64,000 nt of DNA from Xanthomonas sp. AM6 (GCF_025665335.1 NZ_CP106869.1:1700501-1764500); one strand, 5' to 3'. Positions 9,840 to 19,390 are shown, counted from the first letter of the stretch. Notes: generated by a model from the sequence alone, not told the origin. Numbers and translations: made by a program.

Positions 9840-12800
9840 CTAGTTTCCGCGGGCCGGCGCGGCCGATGCGTTTGCTCCGGTGCCGACCGCGTCCACCACC
9901 GCCCGCGCCAGGCTGGCGCGCGAGTACGGCTTGGGCAGGCGCGGGATCTGCGGGTGCGCGCCCGGCGCCAGGTCGGTGTAGCCGGACACCAGCAGGATCG
10001 GCAGCGCCGGCTGCGCCTGGCGGATCGCCACCGCCAGCTGCATGCCGGTCATGTCCGGCATCGCGTAGTCGGTGACGACCAGGTCGAAGCGTTGCTGCGC
10101 GAGCGTGGCCAGCGCTTCGGGACCGGAACCGGCCACGGCGACCTGATGGCCGAGTTCGCCGAGCATCTGCGCGGTGTTGGCCAGCACCAGGCGGTCGTCG
10201 TCCACCGCCAGGATCTTCAGCGGGCCGGCCACGGCTTCCGGCGCTGCGGGCGCGCGCGGCGCGGGCGGGGCAAGGTCGGCGGCAGTCGCGTCCGCGGCCG
10301 GCAGCCAGATTTCCGCGGTGGTGCCCAGGCCCGGCGTGCTGTGGATCAGCAACGCGCCGCCGCATTGCTGGGCCAGCCCGTGCACCATCGACAGGCCCAG
10401 GCCGGTGCCCTTGCCGACGCCCTTGGTGGTGAAGAACGGCTCGGCGGCGCGCTTGAGCGTGGCCTCGTCCATGCCGGTGCCGGTGTCGGTGACCGCCAGG
10501 CACACGTAGCGGCCCGGGCGCAGCCCGTCGGCCGCGTGCCGGCGCCGCGTCGTGCGCGCGGCGATCAGGATGCGGCCCTGGCCGTCCATCGCGTCGCGCG
10601 CGTTCACCGCCAGGTTCAGCAGCGCCGATTCGAGCTGGTTGGCGTCGGTTTCCACCGCCGGCAACTGCGTCGGCAGTTCCAGCTGCAGCGCGATGGTCGC
10701 GCCCAGCGAGCGTTCCAGCAGGTCGGTCATGCCCTCGACCAGCGCCTTGACGTCGAGCCGCTCGGTGCGCAGGTCCTGCTTGCGCGCGAAGGCCAGCATG
10801 CGTGCGGTCAGCGCCGCGCCGCGCTCGGCGCCGGCGGTGGCGTTGTCCAGCAGCCGATGCAGCAACGCATCGTCGGGCACGCGCAGGCGCAGCAGTTCCA
10901 GGTTGCCCAGGATCACCGTCAGCAGGTTGTTGAAGTCGTGCGCGATGCCGCCGGTGAGGTTGCCGATCTCTTCCATCTTCTGCGCCTGCCGCAGCGCTTT
11001 CTCGGCCATGATCCGCGCGGTCATCTCCACCGCCTCGAACACCATCCCCACCGCCGCGCCGGCCGCGTCCAGCACCGGCCGCAGCGACAGGTCGAAGGCG
11101 CGCACGCCGGTGGGCAGGTTCAAGGTCATGCTCATGTGCTCGGTGGCGCCGGCGGCGACGCGCCGCACCGCCGCCTCGACCAGCGCCGGCGCGCCGTCGG
11201 TCTGCGCGAACCACGGCGTGGTCCACAGCGGCCAGCCGAGGATGTCGTCCAGGCGCGCGCCGATGCCCTGCAGCGCGGTGGCGTTGGTGTAGCGCAGGCG
11301 TCCGTCCAGGTCGAGCAGGCCCTGGAACAGGTGCGAGGTCTCCAGCACGGTGCGGATGTTGGATTGGCTCTGCGCCAGTTCGGCGGTGCGTTCGGCCACC
11401 TTGCGTTCCAGTTCGCGCAGGAAGCGCTGCTCGTCCAGCCGGCGCTGCGCTTCCGAGCGCACCCGTTCGATGTGCGCCCAGGAGCGCTCGGTCACCTCGG
11501 TCAGCAGCGACAGTTCCTCCTGCGTCCAGCGGTGCGGCACCCGGTCGTGGATGGCCATCAGCGCGGTCAGCCGGCCTTCCTTGACCAGCGGCATGCAGAT
11601 GGTCGCGGCCAGGCCGATGTCCAGGAACGTGGCCGCTTCTTCCGGCGGCAGCTGCGCGCGGTTGTCGTCCAGCACCAGCGGCAGGCCGGCGCGCAGGTTG
11701 CCGACCGCCAGCCGCCCGAACGCGGTCAGGCTGTAGTGGCCGGTGATGCTCCGCGCGCCCGGCGCGCTCCAGTCGCCGCGGATGGTGAAGCCGTCCTGGT
11801 CCGGATCCATGTCCGCGTAGGCGCACACCGACACGCCCAGGTACTCGCCGAGCATGCGCGTGGTGGTGGCGAGGATGGCGCCGGCCTCGGTGCTGGCGGC
11901 GGTGGCCTTGGCCAGCGCGTCGAGGAAGCGCAGGCGCCGCTCGTTGGCGTGCAGCGCGTCGGCGGCGCGGCGCTGCTCGGTGACGTCGTGGCCTTCGATG
12001 AAGATGCCGGTGACCTCGCCGGACGGGCCGGTCACCGGCTGGCAGACGAAATCGAGGATGCGTTCGTGCGCCTGGCCGGCGTGCTGCAGCTGGAACTTGG
12101 CCGAGTTGGCGACGAAGGCCGTGCCCGAGCGGTAGGCGTCGTCCAGGATGGCGAGGAAGTCCGGCCGCGCCATGTCCGGCAGCGCCTCGCGGATCGGCAG
12201 GCCGAGCAGCGCGCCGCCGCCCATCAGGCGCACGAACGCGGGATTGGCCAGTTCGACCACGTGCTCGCGGCCGGTCAGCATCATCATCAGGCCGGGCGCC
12301 TGGTCGAACAGCCGCGTCAGGCGCGTGCGCTCGGCCTGGATGTGGGCCTGCGCGCGCACCCGCTCGGTGGTGTCGACAACGAAGGCGATGACCCCGGCCG
12401 GGACGCCGCTGTCGTCCAGCACCGGCGAGTAGTCCAGGTCCATCCACACCTGCTCGGGGCGGCCGTTGCGGTGCAGGGTCAGTTCCTGGTCCTTGTACGA
12501 CAGCGTCCGCCCGGCCAGGCCCACCTTCATCACGTTGTCGTTGAACTCGGCCACTTCGGCCCAGCCCTGGCGCACTTCCGAGCCGAGCAGCTGCGGATGC
12601 CGCGCGCCGGCGAACACCGCGTAGGCGTCGTTGTAGATCATGATGCCTTCGCGGCCCCACAGCAGCACGATCGGCAGCGGCGAGCGCAGCAGCATCGCGG
12701 TCACCGTGCGCAGGCTCTGCGGCCACTCCGACAACGGCCCCAGCGGCGTGCGCGACCAGTCGAAGCGGGCGATCAGCGCGCCGGTCCGGCCGCCGCCGTG

Positions 12801-12854
12801 CAGGAAAGGGTACGCGAGGGCCTCAGTGTCGGAAGTCGCGTGGTCGGGGGTCAT
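9840..12854 (-). CDS. Hybrid sensor histidine kinase/response regulator (PAS-PAS-GAF-PAS-HisKA-HATPase-REC)
   Basis: The 1004-residue cytoplasmic signalling protein has no clear membrane segments. In order: PAS-like regions at about 45-165 and 175-295, a GAF domain at about 310-460, a coiled-coil linker, a third PAS at about 500-615, HisKA with phospho-acceptor His639 in GGIAHDFNNLLTVILGN, an HATPase with GKGTGLGLSMVHGL, and a receiver at about 879-1004 with acidic DDD near 885, phospho-acceptor Asp929 (VVTDYAMP) and Lys975. The start at 12854 (MTPDHATSD) is preferred to 13091 because the upstream codons are low-complexity. No partner regulator is adjacent, so it probably feeds a phosphorelay elsewhere. 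No LOV or phytochrome cysteine motif was seen. Confidence 0.9.
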   Translation of the reverse strand: MTPDHATSDTEALAYPFLHGGGRTGALIARFDWSRTPLGPLSEWPQSLRTVTAMLLRSPLPIVLLWGREGIMIYNDAYAVFAGARHPQLLGSEVRQGWAEVAEFNDNVMKVGLAGRTLSYKDQELTLHRNGRPEQVWMDLDYSPVLDDSGVPAGVIAFVVDTTERVRAQAHIQAERTRLTRLFDQAPGLMMMLTGREHVVELANPAFVRLMGGGALLGLPIREALPDMARPDFLAILDDAYRSGTAFVANSAKFQLQHAGQAHERILDFVCQPVTGPSGEVTGIFIEGHDVTEQRRAADALHANERRLRFLDALAKATAASTEAGAILATTTRMLGEYLGVSVCAYADMDPDQDGFTIRGDWSAPGARSITGHYSLTAFGRLAVGNLRAGLPLVLDDNRAQLPPEEAATFLDIGLAATICMPLVKEGRLTALMAIHDRVPHRWTQEELSLLTEVTERSWAHIERVRSEAQRRLDEQRFLRELERKVAERTAELAQSQSNIRTVLETSHLFQGLLDLDGRLRYTNATALQGIGARLDDILGWPLWTTPWFAQTDGAPALVEAAVRRVAAGATEHMSMTLNLPTGVRAFDLSLRPVLDAAGAAVGMVFEAVEMTARIMAEKALRQAQKMEEIGNLTGGIAHDFNNLLTVILGNLELLRLRVPDDALLHRLLDNATAGAERGAALTARMLAFARKQDLRTERLDVKALVEGMTDLLERSLGATIALQLELPTQLPAVETDANQLESALLNLAVNARDAMDGQGRILIAARTTRRRHAADGLRPGRYVCLAVTDTGTGMDEATLKRAAEPFFTTKGVGKGTGLGLSMVHGLAQQCGGALLIHSTPGLGTTAEIWLPAADATAADLAPPAPRAPAAPEAVAGPLKILAVDDDRLVLANTAQMLGELGHQVAVAGSGPEALATLAQQRFDLVVTDYAMPDMTGMQLAVAIRQAQPALPILLVSGYTDLAPGAHPQIPRLPKPYSRASLARAVVDAVGTGANASAAPARGN

Positions 12855-13138
12855 GAGGGAAATGGGCGGCGTCGTGCGGGCGAACGGCGGTACTTTACCG
12901 GAGCGTTTTCCGGCGGCCGTGACATGGAGTTCATGCGTGCGGGGGCGGCGAGACCGGGGCGGGGGGCCTCCGCGTGCGCCGCGCTCGGTCCCCGTGCGCA
13001 GGGCGACACCAGGCGCCGCGCGCGCCGCGGCGGGGGAACGGCGGCGCGCACAGTGCACATGCGGTGGACGGCGAGCGGATCGTGCCTTCACAGGCGCCTG
13101 CTTAGTCTGGGCCGTCCCTCACGAGCCTGCGCCGCCGC

Positions 13139-14188
13139 ATGTCCGCCGCCAGACACTGTTTCCACGCCGCCATCGTCGCCTGCCAACACCGTGCGCCCGC
13201 CGTGCTGGCGGTGGTGATGGGCAGCGAAGGCTCCACCTATGCGCGTGCCGGCGCGGTCGCGCTGTTCGGCGCCGACGGCGCGCAGCAGGGCTGGCTCAGC
13301 GGCGGTTGCCTGGAGCCGGAGATCGCGCGGTGCGCGGCGGACGCGGCGGCGGCCGGCGCGGTGGCGTGGATGGAGATCGACACGCGCGACGACGAGGACC
13401 TGCTGTCCGGCTCGGCGGTGGGCTGCCGCGGCCGCCTGCGCCTGGCCCTGTTGCCGTTGCCGGCCTTGCCCGGCATCGAACGCCTGGCGCAGGCCTGGCT
13501 GCAGCGTCGCGGCAGCTTGGAGCTGGCGGTGCAGGGCGACGGTGGCGTGGTCGCCACGGTGTCCGGCCAGACGCTGCGGTGGCGCCTGCCGTGCCGGCCC
13601 TGGAACGGCGCGACGGCCTGCGACGGGCAGGTGCAGATCCCGCCGCCGCCGCGGGTCAGCGTGTTCGGCGCGGGCCCGGAAAGCGCCGTGCTGCTGCCGC
13701 TACTGCGGCAACTGGGCTGGATGACCACGCTGGTCGAGCAGCGCCCGCGCTGGGCCGCGCAGGCCGCGCTCGCCGACCTGGCCCTGGCCTGCACGCCGAC
13801 CCGCGCGCTGGCCGACTGCGCCGACAGCGACGCGGCGCTGGTGATGCACCACCATTTCGAACTGGACCGCGAGGCGCTGGACGCGCTGGCGGCGAGCACG
13901 ATCCCGTTCCTGGGCCTGCTCGGGCCGGCGCGCCGGCGCGAGGACCTGTTCCGTCTGCTGCGCCCGCGGCAGCACGCGCAATTGCTGCCGCGGTTGCACG
14001 CACCGGTCGGGCTGCGGCTGGGCGGCAGCGGCGCGGAGGCGATCGCGCTGAGCATCGCCGCGCAGTTGCAGGCCAGCCGTGCCGCGCAGCCGCGGCCGGG
14101 CGCCGTGCCGGAGACGGGCGTGCGGCGGCAGCGCCCGCACCGCGACGCCACGGCGCCGTTGCAGGCCGAGGAGGAGGAAGCGCGATGA
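13139..14188 (+). CDS. XdhC/CoxI-family molybdenum-cofactor maturation chaperone
   Basis: The 349-residue protein has an N-terminal XdhC_CoxI domain (AVVMGSEGSTYARAGAVALF, then GWLSGGCLEPEIARCA) and a C-terminal Rossmann-like XdhC_C domain (VSVFGAGPES to LGLLGPARRREDLFRLL). Family members bind molybdenum cofactor, help sulfurate it and deliver it to xanthine dehydrogenase-type enzymes; PaoD is the equivalent for E. coli PaoABC. Its stop overlaps the start of mocA (ATGA), and its probable client, a paoABC-like operon, lies convergently just downstream. The grouping strongly suggests a dedicated chaperone. Confidence 0.9.
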   Translation: MSAARHCFHAAIVACQHRAPAVLAVVMGSEGSTYARAGAVALFGADGAQQGWLSGGCLEPEIARCAADAAAAGAVAWMEIDTRDDEDLLSGSAVGCRGRLRLALLPLPALPGIERLAQAWLQRRGSLELAVQGDGGVVATVSGQTLRWRLPCRPWNGATACDGQVQIPPPPRVSVFGAGPESAVLLPLLRQLGWMTTLVEQRPRWAAQAALADLALACTPTRALADCADSDAALVMHHHFELDREALDALAASTIPFLGLLGPARRREDLFRLLRPRQHAQLLPRLHAPVGLRLGGSGAEAIALSIAAQLQASRAAQPRPGAVPETGVRRQRPHRDATAPLQAEEEEAR

Positions 14189-14790
14189 GCCAGGCGCACG
14201 CCGCGTTGATCCTGGCCGCCGGCGCCAGCCGCCGCCTGGGCCATGCCAAGCAGGCGCTGACCCGCGACGGCGAGCCGCTGTTGCGCCGCGCCGCGCGCGT
14301 GGCGCTGGCCACGGCGCCGGCGCGTTGCGTGGTGGTGCTGGGCGCGCAGGCCGAGGCGCTGCGCCCGGCGCTGGACGGGCTGCCGGTGGAGGTGGTGCGC
14401 AATCCGGACTGGTCCAGCGGCATGGGCGGCAGCCTGGACTGCCTGCGCGCGGTGGTGCGCGACGACACCGCGATCACCCACAGCCTGGTGCTGGGCTGCG
14501 ACCAGCCGGCGCTGGATGCCGCGCATCTGCACGACCTGCTGGCGGCGGCCACGCGTGCGGCGTCCGGCTGCGCGGTCAGCGCCTACGCCGGCGTCCGCGG
14601 CATGCCGGCGGTGGTGGCGCACCACCGTTGGCGCGAGCTGCGCTTGTCCGGCGACGAGGGCCTGCGCGCGCTGTTCGAGGCGATGGCGCCGGAGAGCCTG
14701 GGCTGCATCGTCGCCCCGGCCCTGGCGCTGGACGTGGACACGCAGCAGGACGTGCTGGCCGCGGTGGAGCGCGGTTGGCTGGATCCGTAG
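14185..14790 (+). CDS. mocA: Molybdenum cofactor cytidylyltransferase-like NTP transferase (MocA family)
   Basis: This 201-residue nucleotidyltransferase has the GT-A start LILAAGASRRLGHAKQ and the NPDWSSGMGGSL and LGCDQPAL segments typical of MocA/MobA. MocA transfers CMP from CTP to molybdopterin, making the MCD cofactor used by xanthine-oxidase-family enzymes of the Pao type. Overlap with xdhC (ATGA at 14185-14188) and convergence on the paoABC-like operon support this role. MobA-type GTP use or a purine-related transferase cannot be strictly excluded, but the genomic context favours MocA. Confidence 0.85.
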   Translation: MSQAHAALILAAGASRRLGHAKQALTRDGEPLLRRAARVALATAPARCVVVLGAQAEALRPALDGLPVEVVRNPDWSSGMGGSLDCLRAVVRDDTAITHSLVLGCDQPALDAAHLHDLLAAATRAASGCAVSAYAGVRGMPAVVAHHRWRELRLSGDEGLRALFEAMAPESLGCIVAPALALDVDTQQDVLAAVERGWLDP

Positions 14791-14842
14791 CGGCCAGGGG
14801 CTGGGCCGCACACGTCGGTCGATCGCTATTTCGATCGCGACG

Positions 14843-14910
14843 TGTAGGAGCGGCTTCAGCCGCGACCGTGGCGTTACCGGGAAAGCGTCGCGGCTGAAGC
14901 CGCTTCTACA
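14843..14910. repeat. 68-bp REP-like (SMAG-type) inverted repeat
   Basis: Two inverted arms begin TGTAGGAGCGGCTTCAGCCG and end in the complement (CTTCTACA), separated by a short unpaired centre. Each arm contains the mini-hairpin GGCT-TC-AGCC. It sits between mocA and the end of the convergent paoC-like gene, where it could fold as a bidirectional terminator or mRNA-stabilising element. GTAG-headed palindromes of this kind are mobilised by RAYT transposases. Confidence 0.88.
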
Positions 14911-14986
14911 GGGAAGCGCGACGCGCTGCGCCGGCCGCGCGCGAGCGAGCGTCGCGCGGCACAGCGAGCGCAGGAATTCGCCTCGC

Positions 14987-17182
14987 TCAGCCGATCAGCT
15001 TGTCCGGAGTGATCGGCAGTTCGCGGATGCGCTTGCCGGTGGCATGGAACACGGCGTTGGCGATCGCCGCGGGAATGCCGACCATGCCCAGTTCGCCCAT
15101 GCCCTTGACCCCGAGCGCGTTGACGATGCGGTCCTGCTCCTCGACGAACATGGTCTCGATCTGGTGCACGTCGGCGTTGACCGGCACGTGGTAGTCGGCC
15201 AGCGAGGCATTGAGCATGCGCCCGTAGCGGTGGTCGACCTCGGTGCCTTCGCTGAGCGCCATGCCGATGCCCATCACCACCGCGCCGATCTCCTGGCTGT
15301 GCGAGGTCAGCGGATTCATGATCTTGCCGCAGGCGGTGGCCTCGATGACCCGCGTCACCTGCACCATGCCGGTGTCCGGGTCGACCTTGACCTCGATGAA
15401 CTGCGCGCCGTGCGCGGCGGTGGCGTACTTCTTGCGCTCGGCCGACGGCTTGGATTCGTGCACCACTTCCAGTTCCTGCAGGCCGTGCTGGCGCATCAGC
15501 CTGGCCACGTCCAGGCCGGCCTGCGCGTTGCCGGTCGGGCGCAGTTGGCCATCCACGAGTTCCACCGCATCCACGTCCAGGCCGCTGAACGCGGATTGCC
15601 CATCCTGCCTGGCCAGTTCCAGCAGCTTGCCGCGCACCTCGCGCGCCGCGCCGTGGATCGCGCTGCCGACGCTGGCGGTGGTCCACGAGCCGCCCTGCGA
15701 CGGCGCCTTCGGCAGGCGCGTGTCGCCGAGTTCGAACTGCACGCGCTTGGCGTCGATGCCCAGGTACTCGGCGGCGATCAAGGTCATCACCGTGTAGGTG
15801 CCCGGGCCGATGTCGGCGGTGGCGCTGCCGACCACGGCGCTGCCGTCGGCCTTGAGCACCACCCGCGCCAGCGCCGGCATCTGCATCGCCGGCCAGGTGC
15901 CGGTGGCCATGCCCCAGCCGACCAGCAGGCGGCCGTCGCGCATCGAGCGCGGCTCGGGGTTGCGCTTGCTCCAGCCGAAGGTCTCGGCGCCGAGCCGGTA
16001 GCACTCGCGCAGCGCCTTGCTCGAGAACGGCTTGCCGGTTTCCGGATCGGTCTCGGCGTAGTTGGCCAGGCGCAGCTGCAGCGGATCCATCTTCAGCGCG
16101 TAAGCCAGTTCGTCCATCGCGCATTCGATGCCGAACATCTGGCTGATCGCGCCGGGCGCGCGCATCGCCTGCGGCGTGGGCAGGTCGGTGTCCACCACCT
16201 CGAAGCGGTCCTCGACGTTGGGGCAGGCGTACAGCGAGCGCGCGTTGCGCAGGAACGCCTCGTTGAACGCCTCGATGCGCGAGGTGTTGAGCACGTGCCG
16301 GTAGCGGATCGCCTGCAGCTTGCCGGCGGCGTCGGCGCCCAGGTCCAGTTCCACCCGGTAGTAGGGGCGGTAGCCGTGGCCGCTGAACATCTGCCGGCGG
16401 GTGTAGACGATCTTGACCGGGCGGCCGACCGCCTTGGACACCGCGCCGAGCAGGAAGGTGTAGTAGTTCGGACGCAGGCACGAGCCGAACGCGCCGCCGA
16501 CGAACAGCGACACCACGTTGACCCGCTCGACCGGGATGCCGAAGTAGCCGGCCAGCTGTTCGCGGTCCTGGTGGACGTTCTGGCTCTTGTTGATGACGGT
16601 CAGCGTGTCGCCGATCCAGTAGCCGATGCCGCCATGCGGTTCCATCGGGTTGTGGTGCTCGATCGGCATCGTGTACGCGGCCTGCACCTTGACCGGCGCG
16701 GCGGCGTACGCGGCGGCCGGATTGCCGCGCGGCGGCGGCGCGTCCTGCGGGGTCGGATCGTAGGCCTGGTCGAGCAGCGCCACGAAATCGGTGCTCGGCG
16801 TTTCCGCCGCGTACTCGACGTGGACCAGCCGCGCGGCGTGCCGCGCCTGCTCGAAGCTGGCGGCGACCACCACCGCGATCGGCTGCGCGCTGAAGTGGAC
16901 GCGGTCGTCGACCAGGGCGCGGAACGACAGGTCCTCGCCCTTCTTCTTGACCTCGTCGGAGACCGGCTTGACCGAGTTCAGATGGGTCAGCACCTTGATC
17001 ACCCCCGGCGCGGCCTCGGCGGCGCGGGTGTCCAGGCGCACGATGCGGCCCTTGGCGATGGTGCTGGTGACGATGTAGCCGTGGACCAGGTGCGGGATCT
17101 GGAATTCCGCTGCGTAGCGCGCCTTGCCGGTGACCTTGGCGTAGCCGTCGACGCGGCGCATTTCCTTGCCGATGTAGTTCAT
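14987..17182 (-). CDS. paoC: Molybdopterin-binding subunit of periplasmic aldehyde oxidoreductase (PaoC-like)
   Basis: The 731-residue large subunit of the xanthine-oxidase family is almost exactly the length of E. coli PaoC. It starts MNYIGKEMRRVDGYAKVTGKA (ATG 17182) and has the Ald_Xan_dh a/b hammerhead followed by the Moco-binding domains. The catalytic base is Glu697 in KGMGELGMVGIPAAIANAV near the C-terminus. It oxidises aldehydes to acids with a molybdopterin cytosine dinucleotide cofactor. It has no signal peptide and would ride out with the Tat-bearing iron-sulfur subunit encoded upstream. It is the third gene of the operon, 22 bases after the FAD subunit. Confidence 0.9.
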   Translation of the reverse strand: MNYIGKEMRRVDGYAKVTGKARYAAEFQIPHLVHGYIVTSTIAKGRIVRLDTRAAEAAPGVIKVLTHLNSVKPVSDEVKKKGEDLSFRALVDDRVHFSAQPIAVVVAASFEQARHAARLVHVEYAAETPSTDFVALLDQAYDPTPQDAPPPRGNPAAAYAAAPVKVQAAYTMPIEHHNPMEPHGGIGYWIGDTLTVINKSQNVHQDREQLAGYFGIPVERVNVVSLFVGGAFGSCLRPNYYTFLLGAVSKAVGRPVKIVYTRRQMFSGHGYRPYYRVELDLGADAAGKLQAIRYRHVLNTSRIEAFNEAFLRNARSLYACPNVEDRFEVVDTDLPTPQAMRAPGAISQMFGIECAMDELAYALKMDPLQLRLANYAETDPETGKPFSSKALRECYRLGAETFGWSKRNPEPRSMRDGRLLVGWGMATGTWPAMQMPALARVVLKADGSAVVGSATADIGPGTYTVMTLIAAEYLGIDAKRVQFELGDTRLPKAPSQGGSWTTASVGSAIHGAAREVRGKLLELARQDGQSAFSGLDVDAVELVDGQLRPTGNAQAGLDVARLMRQHGLQELEVVHESKPSAERKKYATAAHGAQFIEVKVDPDTGMVQVTRVIEATACGKIMNPLTSHSQEIGAVVMGIGMALSEGTEVDHRYGRMLNASLADYHVPVNADVHQIETMFVEEQDRIVNALGVKGMGELGMVGIPAAIANAVFHATGKRIRELPITPDKLIG

Positions 17183-17204
17183 TGCGGGTTCTCCGGTTCG
17201 GCGC

Positions 17205-18206
17205 TCACGCGGCATCGCTGCCGCTGGCACGGTGCAGGGCGCGGATCATCGCGTGCGTGCCCATCGGCACCTTGTAGGCGTTGTGCGCCAGCGGGCGCGC
17301 GGCGGCCATCTCGGCCTGCGCGGCGGCGGCGAAGGCCGCCTCGCCGGCGCGCTGCCCGACCAGCGTGCGTTCGGCGGCGCGCGCCCGCCACGGCTTGTGC
17401 GCCACGCCGCCCATGGCGATGCGCGCCTCGCGGATGCGTCCGTCCGGCTCCAGCGCCAGCGCCACGGCCACCGACACCAGGGCGAAGGCATAGCTGGCGC
17501 GGTCGCGCACCTTCAGGTAGTGGCTGTGCTTGGCGAAGCGCTGCGCGGGCAGGGTGATCGATTCGATCAGCTCGCCGTGCGCCAGCTGGTTGTCCACATC
17601 GGCGCGCGCGTCGGGCAGCAGGTGGAAGTCGGCGAAGGGGATCTCGCGGCGCGCGCCGGCCGGGGTCCGCACCTGCACCGTGGCGTCCAGCGCGGCCAGC
17701 GCCACGCACATGTCCGACGGATGCACCGCCACGCAGTGCTCGCTGTGGCCGAAGATGGCGTGGGTGCGGTTGAGCCCCTCGCGCGCGCCGCAGCCGCTGC
17801 CGGGGCTGCGCTTGTTGCAGGGCAGGGCGGTGTCGTAGAAATAGCCGCAGCGCGTGCGCTGCAGCAGGTTGCCGCCGTTGGTGGCCATGTTGCGCAGCTG
17901 CATCGTCGCCCCGGCCAGGATCGCCTGGCTCAGCAGCGGATAGCCCTGCCGCACCAGCGGATGGTTGGCGGTGTGGGTATTGTTGGCCAGCGCGCCCAGG
18001 CGCAGGCCGCCGTCGGCGGTTTCGGCGATCTCGGCCAGGCCCTTGAGCCGGGTCAGGTCGACGATCTCGTCGGCGCCGGCCACGCCTTCCTTCATCAGGT
18101 CGAGCAGGTTGGTGCCGCCGCCGAGGAAGCGCGCGTTCGGATTGGCGGCGACGCGGCGCACCGCGTCCTCGGCGGAGTTGGCGCGCTGGTACTTAAACGG
18201 CGTCAT
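17205..18206 (-). CDS. paoB: FAD-binding subunit of periplasmic aldehyde oxidoreductase (PaoB-like)
   Basis: The 333-residue medium subunit carries the FAD motifs FLGGGTNLLDLMKEG and LRNMATNGGNLLQRT. Directly after it come four spaced cysteines, Cys120, Cys130, Cys139 and Cys158 (RCGYFYDTALPC, GSGC, EHC). In E. coli PaoB a matching insertion holds an extra 4Fe-4S cluster that ordinary xanthine dehydrogenase FAD subunits lack. This is the main reason for assigning the operon to the PaoABC type. Its start overlaps the end of the iron-sulfur subunit gene by 14 bases. Confidence 0.9.
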   Translation of the reverse strand: MTPFKYQRANSAEDAVRRVAANPNARFLGGGTNLLDLMKEGVAGADEIVDLTRLKGLAEIAETADGGLRLGALANNTHTANHPLVRQGYPLLSQAILAGATMQLRNMATNGGNLLQRTRCGYFYDTALPCNKRSPGSGCGAREGLNRTHAIFGHSEHCVAVHPSDMCVALAALDATVQVRTPAGARREIPFADFHLLPDARADVDNQLAHGELIESITLPAQRFAKHSHYLKVRDRASYAFALVSVAVALALEPDGRIREARIAMGGVAHKPWRARAAERTLVGQRAGEAAFAAAAQAEMAAARPLAHNAYKVPMGTHAMIRALHRASGSDAA

Positions 18207-19023
18207 CGGCCACCTCCTTCGCCATCTTCTGCGCGGTCTGCTCGGACTGGTCGGCGTAGCGCCAGGTCATCGCGCGCGGCGCGCCGCCGCTGTGCACGTC
18301 CTGGATCGCCGCGACGATCTTCGGGTAGGCGCCGCAGCGGCACAGGTTGCCGCTCATGCGTTCGCGCACTTCCGCGTCGGTGAGTTCGGTGACCGGCTGG
18401 CTGACGTCGGCGCTGACGTGGCTGGCGTCGCCGCGCTTGATCTCGTTGAGCAGCGCCACCGCCGAGCAGATCTGCCCGGGCGTGCAATAGCCGCACTGGA
18501 AGCCGTCGTGCTGCACGAATGCGGCCTGCATCGGGTGCAGCCGCTCGCCGTCGGCCAGGCCCTCGATGGTGGTGATCTGCGTGTCCTCGGCCTGCGCGGC
18601 CAGGGTCAGGCAGGCCAGCCGCCGCTCGCCATCGACGATCACCGTGCAGGCGCCGCACTGGCCGTGGTCGCAGCCCTTCTTGGTGCCGGTCAACGCCAGG
18701 TGCTCGCGCAACGCGTCCAGCAGCGTGGTGCGCGGGTCCAGCTTCAGCGCATGGCGCTGGCCGTTGATCTGCAGCACGACCGGCAGCGCGTTCTGCGGTG
18801 CCGGTACGCGCGCCGGTGCGGCGAAGGCGGCCTCGCTGAAGGCGATCTGGCCGCCGGCGCTGCTCAGTCCGGCGGCCGACAGCAGGGCGATGAATTCGCG
18901 CCGCGACAGGCCGTTGATGCCCAGCCGGCGCGCCAGCGCCGCTTCGTCGTCGCTGAGTTCGGCATCGCGCGGGAGCTCGGCCGCGCCGGGCGCGGCCTTG
19001 GAAGGATGGGGATCGTGCTGCAT
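18193..19023 (-). CDS. paoA: 2Fe-2S subunit of periplasmic aldehyde oxidoreductase, Tat-exported (PaoA-like)
   Basis: The 276-residue small subunit has a twin-arginine signal near residues 38-60 (LSRREFIALLSAAGLSS), so the folded heterotrimer is probably exported by Tat. The N-proximal plant-type cluster uses Cys118, 123, 126 and 138 (GCDHGQCGACTV); the second uses Cys177, 180, 228 and 230 (CGYC, CRC). It passes electrons from the molybdenum site to FAD. It is first in the operon; ATG 19023 is chosen because the longer open frame adds unrelated residues. There is a long leader before the Tat motif, compared with E. coli PaoA. Confidence 0.9.
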   Translation of the reverse strand: MQHDPHPSKAAPGAAELPRDAELSDDEAALARRLGINGLSRREFIALLSAAGLSSAGGQIAFSEAAFAAPARVPAPQNALPVVLQINGQRHALKLDPRTTLLDALREHLALTGTKKGCDHGQCGACTVIVDGERRLACLTLAAQAEDTQITTIEGLADGERLHPMQAAFVQHDGFQCGYCTPGQICSAVALLNEIKRGDASHVSADVSQPVTELTDAEVRERMSGNLCRCGAYPKIVAAIQDVHSGGAPRAMTWRYADQSEQTAQKMAKEVADDAV

Positions 19024-19390
19024 CGGTCTCTCCTGCCTGGGGACCGCCAAATCGCCGCACGCGTGGCGCAACGGAGGTGGACGGTGCGACCTGGGTAGTG
19101 GTGCCGCCATCGCGGCACCGGCGCACGGACGCGCAACGGCGTCCACGTCCGAGCATCGCAGCGGGTTTGCGAAGAGATTGCGAAGAGCATGCTAAGAGAC
19201 GGTGGCAATGTGACGTGCGATGCGAAGCCGCCGCGTCCATTTCATTTGAAAGCATGCTGCCGCAGGAGCGGCTTCAGCCGCGACAGGCATTATCGGCAAC
19301 CCTGTCGCGGCCGATCCCTAAAGAGGGGGCAAGAGCCGCTCCCGCAGACATCGTAATGTTGCAAAACCCTGCGGGCGAACGCGCAACGCG
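19024..19390. other. Intergenic region between paoA-like gene and the TonB receptor
   Basis: The first part must hold the promoter of the paoABC-like operon (minus strand); CATGCT occurs near 19190 and AGCATGCT near 19251. The second part is a degenerate REP-like element and the downstream end of the TonB receptor gene. No open frame with gene-like features was seen. Confidence 0.5.
19261..19346. repeat. Degenerate, interrupted REP-like element
   Basis: The left arm is a REP arm with GCAG in place of GTAG. The right arm begins GTCGCGG and ends GCCGCTCCCGCA, but the usual CTGAA between them is replaced by about 24 unrelated bases, so the element is 86 rather than 68 bp. It lies just downstream of the TonB receptor gene. 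Confidence 0.7.

Noticed and set aside
9702..13217. A 1171-codon plus-strand open frame
   Set aside because: It is antisense to the histidine kinase gene. Its product is rich in Arg, His, Gln and Ala without domains, whereas the minus strand encodes clear PAS, GAF, HisKA and receiver domains.
14516..17557. A 1013-codon plus-strand open frame across paoC
   Set aside because: It is antisense to the PaoC-like subunit and has no domains; His/Ala/Arg-rich composition marks it as a shadow.
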